A DNA stretch of 6,153 bases, taken from positions 1-6,153 of the forward strand of contig CANIIN010000177.1 of assembly GCA_947467405.1 (NCBI GenBank). The letters run 5' to 3'. Positions 1 to 5,941 of the stretch are shown one piece after another (position 1 is the first letter of the stretch; every line of letters starts with the position of its first letter). The notes under the pieces are model-generated. The model was not told where the DNA came from and did not search any database. It saw nothing but the letters and a program-made list of their open reading frames with translations. Made by a program: the position numbers and the translations under genes. The DNA comes from Betaproteobacteria bacterium. GTDB lineage: Bacteria > Pseudomonadota > Gammaproteobacteria > Burkholderiales > SG8-39.

Positions 1-641
1 TGGTCGGCCAGGTCGAACACCACGCTCATGTCGTGTTCGATGATCAGCAGCGTGCGGCCTTCGGTGAGGCGCCGGATCAGCGCAATGGCGGCCTTGGTCT
101 CGCTCGCGCTCATGCCAGCGGTCGGTTCGTCCAGCAGGATGACGCTGGCACCGCCGGCAACCGTGACACCCAGTTCCAGCGCGCGTTGTTCGGCGTACGA
201 CAATTCTCCTGCCGGATCGTTGCGACGTGACGCGAGACCTGTTGATCGGAGGATGTCGTCGGCTTGATCGCGGATGTCGTGCATGGCGTCCAGGCTGCGC
301 CACCAGGTGTAGCGTTTCGGTGTGGCGGCCAGCACCGCGGCGCGCAGGTTCTCGAATACCGACAGGGCGGGAAACAGGCTGGTGATCTGGAAGCTGCGCG
401 CCAGTCCGCGTCGCGCACGCCAGTGTGGCGGGAACTGAGTGATGTCTTCGCCATGCAGGCGCACCGATCCGTTTGAAGCAGTTGTTCGTCCGCTGGCGAT
501 ATCGAACAGCGTGGTCTTTCCGGCACCGTTGGGGCCGATCACCGCGTGGCGCTGACCCGGCGGGATATCGAGATCGACATGGCGCAGCACGTCGCTTTCT
601 CCGTAGCGCTTGCCGATGCCGCGCAACGACAGGGCCGTCAT
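1..641 (-). CDS. livG: LivG-like ABC transporter ATP-binding protein (3' end missing)
   Basis: Cytoplasmic ATPase subunit of a branched-chain-amino-acid-type (HAAT) ABC importer; it would hydrolyse ATP to drive the two permeases encoded just upstream. My own translation gives 213 uninterrupted codons to the window edge. Visible motifs are Walker A GPNGAGKT (residues 36-43), the Q-loop Gln85 in RSFQ, the ABC signature LSYAEQR (147-153), Walker B VILLDEPTAG (167-176) with catalytic Glu172, and the H-loop His203 in IIEHDM. The family is usually about 250 residues, so roughly the last 35-40 are off the left edge. The signature has Ala150 where most ABC ATPases have Gly; I recall similar forms in betaproteobacterial LivG-like proteins. 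The ATG overlaps the stop of the upstream permease gene in an ATGA arrangement, and AAAGGA (650-655) lies 8 bases before it, so translation is probably coupled. The substrate is unknown, so livG is a family label. Confidence 0.93.
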   Translation of the reverse strand, partial: MTALSLRGIGKRYGESDVLRHVDLDIPPGQRHAVIGPNGAGKTTLFDIASGRTTASNGSVRLHGEDITQFPPHWRARRGLARSFQITSLFPALSVFENLRAAVLAATPKRYTWWRSLDAMHDIRDQADDILRSTGLASRRNDPAGELSYAEQRALELGVTVAGGASVILLDEPTAGMSASETKAAIALIRRLTEGRTLLIIEHDMSVVFDLAD

Positions 642-1882
642 GCCGCCGTTCCTTTCCGGCCGACCAGACGAAGCGAGCGTTTCGCGGCGACGCACAGGCC
701 GCCGCCTGTTGCCAACAATACGACGGCGCACGACCAGGCCGATGCATCACGCTCCTGTCCGGCCAGTCCAAGCAGGCGTGCCAGTTCGCCGGTCTCGCCG
801 CGACCGGCGATCAGGTAGGTGAGTTCGACGAGGCCGATGGCGCCAGCCAGCCCGGCCAGCCAACCTGCTGCGATCACCAGACGCAGCGCCGCATCGGCAC
901 TCGTATTACCGGCCCCAACTGTCGAGGGCGAACGAACTGTGCGGCGAGTGGCCCGAACAAGGAGGGACGTGATGCCATCCGGCGCGAACAACATCACGAC
1001 AATGAACAGGCAACCGAGATAGAACGGCCAGGCCGGGGTGAGCGTACCCAGTGCACTGGCGGTCAGCACATAAATGATGGCGCCTGTGACCGGGCCGAAG
1101 AACGATCCGGCGCCGCCGATCACGGTGGCGACGAGCGGTGCGGCCGATTGAGTGTGGCCCAATGCTTCGCCCGTCGCGACCTCGAACTGGATGACGCTGA
1201 GCGCGCCGGCCAGGCCGGCAAAGAAGCCGGCCGCCAGCATCACGCGCCAGCGCACCGCTTGCACATTGCAGCCGATGAAGGCGGCGCGTTCCGCATTGTC
1301 ACGCACGGCGTTGGCCATGCGGCCAAGCGGGGTACGCGTCAAGGCTTGCATCGCGAGCATGCAGAGGAACGTCCAGGTCGCGACCAGTGCATACACTTGC
1401 AACGGAGAGCCGTAGTTGATGCCGAACAGACCCGTCCCGGTGACGCGATTCGTGGTGACGCCGCCTTCGCCGCCGAACCAACCGGGAAGCATCGGCACGA
1501 CAGCGATGGCCAGTTCGGCCATGGCCAGCGAAATCATGGCGAAGGTGAGGCCGCCGCGGCGCGTGCTGAACCAGCCGGGCAGCAGCGCACACAAGGCGCC
1601 GGCCGCGCCGCCCGCCAGTGGCAGCAGCGTGACCGGAAGGCCGCCGGTCCCCCACGCGTTCAGCGCATGCGCCGCGCCATAGGCGCCGGCGCCGAAGTAG
1701 AGCGCGTGGCCGAAGGACAGCATGCCGGTTTCGCCGTAGAGCAGATTGAAGGACAGCGCGAACACGATCATGACGGCGGCTTGCGTCAGCAGCGTCAGCG
1801 CAAAGCCCTGGGGAAAGATCAACGGCAGGACGACCAGGGCCGCCGCGACGCCGCCCCATCGCGCGAGAAATGAATAAGGCAT
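638..1882 (-). CDS. livM: LivM-like ABC transporter permease with C-terminal extension
   Basis: Inner-membrane permease of the HAAT ABC importer, expected to pair with the LivH-like protein to form the channel. I use the ATG at 1882, which overlaps the upstream stop as TGATG and gives 414 residues; a TTG one codon earlier is the alternative. Family features are the segment LSFNLLYGETGMLSFGHA (about 43-60), the cytoplasmic coupling-loop region AVRDNAERAAFIGCNV (about 192-207), and GGAGSFFGPVTGA (about 257-269) followed by a hydrophobic segment ending LFAPDGI. Many LivM-like permeases end soon after this point. This one continues about 100 residues, with a basic linker RATRRTVR and two further hydrophobic stretches (about 332-359 and 382-398), ending in a basic tail. 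The downstream ATPase gene starts inside its stop codon. Upstream AGGG lies about 8 bases from the ATG. Confidence 0.93.
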   Translation of the reverse strand: MPYSFLARWGGVAAALVVLPLIFPQGFALTLLTQAAVMIVFALSFNLLYGETGMLSFGHALYFGAGAYGAAHALNAWGTGGLPVTLLPLAGGAAGALCALLPGWFSTRRGGLTFAMISLAMAELAIAVVPMLPGWFGGEGGVTTNRVTGTGLFGINYGSPLQVYALVATWTFLCMLAMQALTRTPLGRMANAVRDNAERAAFIGCNVQAVRWRVMLAAGFFAGLAGALSVIQFEVATGEALGHTQSAAPLVATVIGGAGSFFGPVTGAIIYVLTASALGTLTPAWPFYLGCLFIVVMLFAPDGITSLLVRATRRTVRSPSTVGAGNTSADAALRLVIAAGWLAGLAGAIGLVELTYLIAGRGETGELARLLGLAGQERDASAWSCAVVLLATGGGLCVAAKRSLRLVGRKGTAA

Positions 1883-2820
1883 CAATCGGCCCTGTTTCCC
1901 ATCAGTCCGCTCGGCCGGACGATCAATACCAGCAACATGAGCAGGTAGGGCAGGGCTGGCGCAGCCTGCGCCAGCGTGATGCGTCCCAACTCCGCAAGCA
2001 AACCGTTCTGCACGTTGGTGTACGGCAGGACACGTGCCAGCGGCACGTCGATGGCCACGGCGAAGGTCTGCAGCAATCCGATGGCCAGCGATGCGATGAA
2101 GGCGCCGCCCAGCGACCCCATGCCGCCCACCACCACGATGACGAAAATGATCGAGCCAACTGTTGCTGCCATGCCCGGTTCGGTGACCAGCGTAGCGCCG
2201 CCCAGTGCGCCCGCCAGGCCGGCCAGCGCGGCGCCGCCGGCAAAAATGATGCTCTGCAGCCGCGGCACGTCATGGCCCAGCGCTTCGAGCATGCGCGGCG
2301 CCTCCAGCGCGGCGCGCACCAGCAGACCCGTGCGGGTGCGCGTGACGGCCAGCCACAGGATCATCAGGATCGTGATCGCCACCAGCATCAGCAACGCCCG
2401 GGCGAGGGGAAACGGTGCGCCGAGCAGCGTGAAGGCGCTGCCGGAGAGTTCCGGCGGCAAATGGAAGTCCACCGCTGCGCGTCCCCAGGCCAGTTGCACG
2501 ACTTCGCCGACCAGCCAGGCGACGCCGAAGGTGACGATCAACTGCGCGACCTGGCCATGCGCATGCACACGCCGTAGCAGGAAGATGTCGATCAGCGCCC
2601 CGCTCAGGCCCGCTGCCAGCGGCGCAAGCACCAGCGCCGGCCAGAAGCCGAGCCATTGCGACAACTGGAAGGCGTAATAGGCGCCCAGCATGTACAGGCT
2701 GGCGTGCGCGAAATTCAGCACACCCATGAGCGAAAAAACCAGCGTCAGTCCCGCGCTGAGCATGAACAGCAGCAGTCCGTAGGACAGGCCGTTCAGGAGC
2801 GAGCTGACGATGAGTTCCAG
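1882..2820 (-). CDS. livH: LivH-like ABC transporter permease, probable CTG start
   Basis: Inner-membrane permease of the HAAT ABC importer and first gene of the leftward operon. With the CTG start it is 312 residues, close to the roughly 290-310 usual for LivH. It shows GVLNFAHASLYMLGAY (about 33-48), a coupling-loop region AALEAPRMLEALGHDV (about 170-185), a very hydrophobic stretch leading into VVVGGMGSLGG (about 229-239), and a C-terminal RPSGLMG. The frame stays open to an ATG at 3072, but the extra 84 residues are polar, unlike the family, and would cross the divergent promoter and the start of the ligase gene. Homologs as I remember them begin Met-Glu-Leu, and here the equivalent codon is CTG, followed by GAA CTC. 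GGAG (2830-2833) lies 9 bases before it. No in-frame ATG, GTG or TTG lies between the CTG and the distant upstream ATGs; an ATT at 2865 is a weaker alternative. The gene is nearly certain, the start less so. Confidence 0.9.
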   Translation of the reverse strand: MELIVSSLLNGLSYGLLLFMLSAGLTLVFSLMGVLNFAHASLYMLGAYYAFQLSQWLGFWPALVLAPLAAGLSGALIDIFLLRRVHAHGQVAQLIVTFGVAWLVGEVVQLAWGRAAVDFHLPPELSGSAFTLLGAPFPLARALLMLVAITILMILWLAVTRTRTGLLVRAALEAPRMLEALGHDVPRLQSIIFAGGAALAGLAGALGGATLVTEPGMAATVGSIIFVIVVVGGMGSLGGAFIASLAIGLLQTFAVAIDVPLARVLPYTNVQNGLLAELGRITLAQAAPALPYLLMLLVLIVRPSGLMGNRAD

Positions 2821-2829
2821 GGGGAGATT

Positions 2830-2833
2830 CTCC
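2830..2833 (-). promoter_or_regulatory. Ribosome binding site deciding the livH-like start
   Basis: GGAG on the minus strand lies 9 bases before the CTG at 2820, good spacing for a Shine-Dalgarno site. It supports CTG initiation over the ATG at 3072. A short GC hairpin (GGCGG/CCGCC, 2840-2853) lies 6 bases upstream of it on the same transcript. Confidence 0.5.
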
Positions 2834-2839
2834 GTGTGC

Positions 2840-2853
2840 GGCGGCGCTCCGCC
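2840..2853 (-). promoter_or_regulatory. Short GC hairpin in the livH-like leader
   Basis: On the minus strand GGCGG-AGCG-CCGCC forms a perfect 5-bp all-GC stem with a 4-base loop, just upstream of the GGAG site. It could affect ribosome access or mRNA stability, but inverted repeats this short also arise by chance in GC-rich DNA. Confidence 0.2.
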
Positions 2854-2917
2854 CGTATCTTGAATCCAGATAGTGTTGGTCGTTCGGTGCCGCCAGGCCG
2901 AGTCTACTATGATGCGG

Positions 2918-2947
2918 TTGACAGGTCGTCTGTCGCCGGCGTACTTT
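2918..2947 (+). promoter_or_regulatory. Candidate sigma-70 promoter for the ligase operon
   Basis: A consensus -35 box TTGACA (2918-2923) is followed after 18 bases by TACTTT (2942-2947), which keeps the three most conserved -10 positions (T, A and final T). The predicted transcript would start near 2954 and carry a leader of about 100 bases before the ligase ATG. The -35 box is strong and the -10 box mediocre, which would suit a regulated promoter. Confidence 0.4.
2920..2934. promoter_or_regulatory. Candidate operator (GACAG-N5-CTGTC inverted repeat)
   Basis: GACAG-GTCGT-CTGTC is a perfect 5-5-5 inverted repeat overlapping the last bases of the TTGACA box. A dimeric regulator bound here would block RNA polymerase on the plus strand. 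Its place in a divergent control region also allows an effect on the transporter operon. No regulator gene lies in the window and the repeat matches no operator that I recognise, so the role is inferred from position. Confidence 0.3.
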
Positions 2948-3044
2948 TTGTCCTTCCCCGATCGCCTGCAGTTTTCCGTGTGTATTGCGGTGCGCATCGC
3001 CGGCGTGAACGGTGGCCACAGGGGATCAACCCGACACTGCAACC

Positions 3045-3050
3045 AGGAGG
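3045..3050 (+). promoter_or_regulatory. Strong ribosome binding site of the acyl-CoA ligase
   Basis: AGGAGG, a full Shine-Dalgarno match, lies 5 bases before the ATG at 3056. It fixes the ligase start there although the frame is open upstream to 2873, a stretch whose residues look unlike the family. Confidence 0.85.
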
Positions 3051-3055
3051 AATCA

Positions 3056-4699
3056 ATGCTGCGCGGAATCATGATGGATCAACAACTGCTCGTGTCGTCG
3101 CTCATCGTGCACGCTGCGCGCGCGCACGGCGACACCGAGATTGTCTCGCGCACTGTCGAGGGTGGCATGCACCGCTATACCTATGCGGATGCCGAATTGC
3201 GTTCGCGCCGGCTGGCGCAGGCGCTGGCCAAGCTGGGCGTTGGCGAGGGCGAACGCGTCGGCACGCTGGCCTGGAACGGTTATCGCCATTTCGAGATCTA
3301 TTACGCCGTGTCGGGCAGCGGCGCCGTCGTGCACACGGTGAACCCGCGGCTCTTTCCGGAGCAGATCGCCTGGATCATCAATCATGCCGACGACCAGTAC
3401 GTATTCTTCGACCTGACCTTCGCGGCGCTGGTGGAAGGCCTGGCGGCGCATTGCAAGGGCGTGAAGGGATGGGTGGCGATGACCGATCGCGCCCACATGC
3501 CGTCCATCAAGGTGCCGAATCTGCTGTGCTACGAGGAGTTGATCGAGCCACACAAGGGTGATTACGCATGGCCGGAACTGGACGAGTGGTCGGCTGCAGG
3601 CCTGTGCTACACGTCAGGCACCACCGGCAATCCCAAGGGCGTGCTGTACAGCCACCGCTCCACCGTGCTGCATGCCTACAACGCTTCGCTGCCGGATTCG
3701 CTGAACTGCTCGGCGGCCACCACCATCCTGCCGGTGGTGCCGATGTTCCACGTCAATGCCTGGGGCATTCCCTACCTGGCGCCGATGAACGGCGCGAAGC
3801 TGGTGTTTCCGGGAGCCGGACTGGATGGCAAGAGCCTGCACGAATTGTTCGAGGGTGAAAAGGTCACGACCACGGCCGGCGTGCCGACGGTCTGGCTGGG
3901 CTTGCTCAATTACCTTCGCGACAACAAGTTGAAACTCTCGACTCTGAAGACCGCCATTGTCGGCGGTTCGGCCTGCCCGCCATCGATGATTGCCGATTTC
4001 GAGAAAGAGCACGGCGTGGATTGCGTGCACGCCTGGGGCATGACTGAAATGAGCCCGCTGGGCACGTTGGCACGCATCAAGGGCAAGCATCTCGCCAGCA
4101 CGCATGACGAGCGCTTTGCGCTGCGTTGCAAGACCGGCCGCATCATCTATGGCGTGGACATGAAGATCGTGGACGGCGAGGGCAGGGAACTGCCGCACGA
4201 CGGCAAGGCCTTCGGCGACCTGCTGGTGCGCGGCTACTGCGTCACCGCGGGGTACTTTCGCGGTGAGGGCGGCAACGTGCTGGAGAAGGACGAGCATGGC
4301 CGCAACTGGTTCCGAACCGGCGACGTGGCCACCATCGACCCGGACGGCTACATGCAGATCACGGATCGCTCCAAGGACGTGATCAAGTCGGGCGGCGAAT
4401 GGATCAGCTCCATTGACCTGGAAAACATCGCCGTGTCGCACCCGGCGGTGGCGGAGGCGGCCGTGATCGGCATTGCGCATCCGAAGTGGGACGAGCGCCC
4501 GTTGCTGATCGTGGTGAAGAAGCCCGATGCGACGTTGACGCGCGAGGAACTGCTGAAGTTCTACGAGGGTAAAATTGCCAAATGGTGGATGCCGGACGAT
4601 GTGGCATTCGTCGACCAGTTGCCGCACACGGCGACCGGCAAGTTGCTCAAGACCAAGTTGCGCACCGATTTCAAGGGGCACAAGCTGCCGACGGCGTGA
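3056..4699 (+). CDS. AMP-forming acyl-CoA ligase (fatty-acyl / 3-methylthiopropionyl-CoA ligase-like)
   Basis: Soluble enzyme of the ANL (AMP-binding) superfamily, 547 residues. It would activate a carboxylic acid with ATP to an acyl-adenylate and then to the CoA thioester. Visible motifs are the phosphate-binding loop YTSGTTGNPKG (185-195), adenine-pocket HAWGMTEMSP (325-334), NWFRTGD with ribose-binding Asp423, the hinge DRSKDVIKSGGEW (437-449), and PHTATGK with the catalytic Lys529. Length and all motifs are complete. The overall sequence resembles a family often labelled long-chain-fatty-acid-CoA ligase or 3-(methylthio)propionyl-CoA ligase (DmdB-like); these labels do not fix the substrate, so I give no symbol. 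The start is set by AGGAGG 5 bases upstream. It is the first gene of an operon divergent from the ABC importer and is followed by a crotonase gene after 112 bases, which points to organic-acid or fatty-acid breakdown. Confidence 0.95.
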   Translation: MLRGIMMDQQLLVSSLIVHAARAHGDTEIVSRTVEGGMHRYTYADAELRSRRLAQALAKLGVGEGERVGTLAWNGYRHFEIYYAVSGSGAVVHTVNPRLFPEQIAWIINHADDQYVFFDLTFAALVEGLAAHCKGVKGWVAMTDRAHMPSIKVPNLLCYEELIEPHKGDYAWPELDEWSAAGLCYTSGTTGNPKGVLYSHRSTVLHAYNASLPDSLNCSAATTILPVVPMFHVNAWGIPYLAPMNGAKLVFPGAGLDGKSLHELFEGEKVTTTAGVPTVWLGLLNYLRDNKLKLSTLKTAIVGGSACPPSMIADFEKEHGVDCVHAWGMTEMSPLGTLARIKGKHLASTHDERFALRCKTGRIIYGVDMKIVDGEGRELPHDGKAFGDLLVRGYCVTAGYFRGEGGNVLEKDEHGRNWFRTGDVATIDPDGYMQITDRSKDVIKSGGEWISSIDLENIAVSHPAVAEAAVIGIAHPKWDERPLLIVVKKPDATLTREELLKFYEGKIAKWWMPDDVAFVDQLPHTATGKLLKTKLRTDFKGHKLPTA

Positions 4700-4706
4700 G
4701 CCGTCG
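4689..4706 (+). terminator. Hairpin over the ligase stop codon (possible attenuator or mRNA stabiliser)
   Basis: CGACGGC-GTGA-GCCGTCG is a perfect 7-bp GC-rich stem closed by a GNRA-type tetraloop that contains the TGA stop. It is followed only by ACTTT, so it is at best a weak intrinsic terminator. It could instead protect the upstream mRNA or lower expression of the next gene. Confidence 0.35.
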
Positions 4707-4811
4707 ACTTTCGCGAGAAGTGGGCGCGCACGGTGTGCGTCGTCCCGGGCTCCTGTCGATATCCACCCAACCCCGTATCTGCATCAACTGCCGTTTCATC
4801 AAAGGATAGCA

Positions 4812-5576
4812 ATGAGTCTGATCACGACCGAAAACAAAGATGGCGTCCTGTTCCTGGGTTTCAATCGTCCCGACAAGAAGAACGCCATCACGCTGGACAT
4901 GTACCGCACCCTCACCGCGGCCTTCAAGGCGGCGCAGGCCGACGACACGGTGCGCGTGGTGCTGGTGCATGGCTCGCCTGACACCTTCACTTCCGGCAAC
5001 GATCTGGCGGATTTTCTGAGCGAGCCGATGGACGATAAGTCGCCTATTCCGGCCTTTCTGGAAGCGTTGTCGCATTTCGAGAAGCCGATCGTCGCTGCGG
5101 TGAACGGTCCGGCAATCGGTATCGGCACCACCATGCTGCTGCATTGCGACCTGGTCTATGCGGACACCACCGCCAAGCTCGCTGTGCCGTTCATCAATCT
5201 CGGTGCGGTACCCGAGGGCGGTTCGAGCTACCTCATGCCGCGCATCATGGGAAACGTGCGCGCGGCGGAACTGCTCATGCTGGGCGAAACCTTCAACGGC
5301 CAGAAGGCCAAGGAATATGGTCTGGTGAATGACGTGGTCGAACCGGGCAAGCTCATGGAGACGGCCACCGCGGCTGCGCGCAAGCTGGCGCAGCGCCCTC
5401 CTGCCGCGTTGCGCATCACCAAGTCGTTGCTGAAGCGCTGGAACCGCGACACGCTGGACAAGGTCATTCCGACGGAGCTGGAACTCTTTGCCCAGCAGTT
5501 GCGCTCGCCCGAGGCCAAGGAAGCCATGACGGCATTTTTCGAGAAGCGCAAGCCTGACTTCAGCGGTTTCAAGTGA
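4812..5576 (+). CDS. Enoyl-CoA hydratase/isomerase family protein, isomerase-like active site
   Basis: Crotonase-fold cytoplasmic enzyme of 254 residues, the usual length. Oxyanion-hole segments are FTSGNDL (59-65) and NGPAIGIGTTM (98-108). In classical hydratases two glutamates act on the substrate. Here the segment that would carry the first reads LAVPFINLG (123-131) with no acidic residue, while the second is kept as Glu135 in VPEGGSSYLMP (133-143). This single-Glu pattern, with PEG(G/C)SSY, resembles delta3,delta2-enoyl-CoA isomerases of the ECI2 type, so isomerisation of an unsaturated acyl-CoA seems more likely than hydration. The C-terminus ends EKRKPDFSGFK, as in many family members. 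The ATG at 4812 is chosen because AAAGGA (4801-4806) lies 5 bases before it; upstream in-frame residues do not look like protein of this family. It is probably cotranscribed with the ligase gene 112 bases upstream. Confidence 0.93.
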   Translation: MSLITTENKDGVLFLGFNRPDKKNAITLDMYRTLTAAFKAAQADDTVRVVLVHGSPDTFTSGNDLADFLSEPMDDKSPIPAFLEALSHFEKPIVAAVNGPAIGIGTTMLLHCDLVYADTTAKLAVPFINLGAVPEGGSSYLMPRIMGNVRAAELLMLGETFNGQKAKEYGLVNDVVEPGKLMETATAAARKLAQRPPAALRITKSLLKRWNRDTLDKVIPTELELFAQQLRSPEAKEAMTAFFEKRKPDFSGFK

Positions 5577-5592
5577 TCGGAGCACCGACGGC

Positions 5593-5913
5593 ATGAAGTC
5601 GCCACTGCGCATTGGGCTGGCCGGCGCGATGCTGCTTGCCGGTGCGTTCGCCGCGGCTTTTGCCAGTGCCGACGTGTTCGTCTGGAAGGATCCTCAAACC
5701 GGGCGCACGCGCATGAGCAATATCGCGCCGCCCTGGCTGCGCGAACCGGTACCCGGCCAGCGCATGCCGAAGGTCGAGGTGGTGCGGGACAACAAGGTGA
5801 TTGATCCGTCGGTGGCGTTTGCCACGCCGCAGCCAGCGCCGCCACCGCCGCCTGCCAATGCTGCGGCCAAGGGCGGCATCGGCATTACGGCCGCCCCTGT
5901 TGACGACGACTGA
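5593..5913 (+). CDS. Small secreted DUF4124-like protein with proline-rich tail
   Basis: A 106-residue protein of unknown function, probably periplasmic. Residues 1-26 form a typical signal peptide: basic start MKSPLR, hydrophobic Ala/Leu-rich core, and likely cleavage after AFASA. The next segment, DVFVWKDPQTGRTRMSNIAP (27-46), resembles the DUF4124 motif (Val-Tyr-x-Trp-x-Asp...Gly...Ser-(N/D)-x-P-P) found in many short exported proteobacterial proteins. The tail is low-complexity, with a run of five prolines (83-87), which may need elongation factor P for efficient translation, and an acidic end VDDD. GGAG (5579-5582) lies 10 bases before the ATG. The gene follows the crotonase stop after 16 bases and may share its transcript, although nothing ties it to acyl-CoA metabolism. 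The gene is likely real; its role is unknown. Confidence 0.8.
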   Translation: MKSPLRIGLAGAMLLAGAFAAAFASADVFVWKDPQTGRTRMSNIAPPWLREPVPGQRMPKVEVVRDNKVIDPSVAFATPQPAPPPPPANAAAKGGIGITAAPVDDD

Positions 5914-5941
5914 CGAGCCAAAGTTGTGCTGCTGACGCCGC

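Noticed and set aside
473..1873. 466-codon plus-strand open frame antisense to the livM-like gene
   Set aside because: Its translation is rich in Arg, Gln, Gly, His and Ala with no recognisable domain, and the opposite strand encodes an unmistakable permease. It is a shadow frame of GC-rich DNA.
1870..2677. Two long plus-strand frames (235 and 233 codons) antisense to the livH-like gene
   Set aside because: Low-complexity Gln/Arg/His- or Ser/Ala/Pro-rich translations with no family features; they mirror the codon bias of the real minus-strand gene.
2873..3055. 61-residue N-terminal extension of the ligase frame
   Set aside because: The AGGAGG site precedes the ATG at 3056, the upstream residues are unlike the family, and the stretch contains the likely promoter.
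3614..4681. 355-codon minus-strand frame within the ligase gene
   Set aside because: The plus-strand ligase has every family motif over its full length. The antisense product is His/Arg/Gln-rich with no domain.
4726..4740. CGCAC-GGT-GTGCG hairpin in the ligase-crotonase gap
   Set aside because: A 5-bp stem plus one G-T pair with no following T-run; expected by chance in GC-rich DNA.
4671..5612. 313-codon minus-strand frame across the crotonase gene
   Set aside because: The plus strand encodes a complete crotonase with a good ribosome binding site. The antisense translation has no recognisable features.
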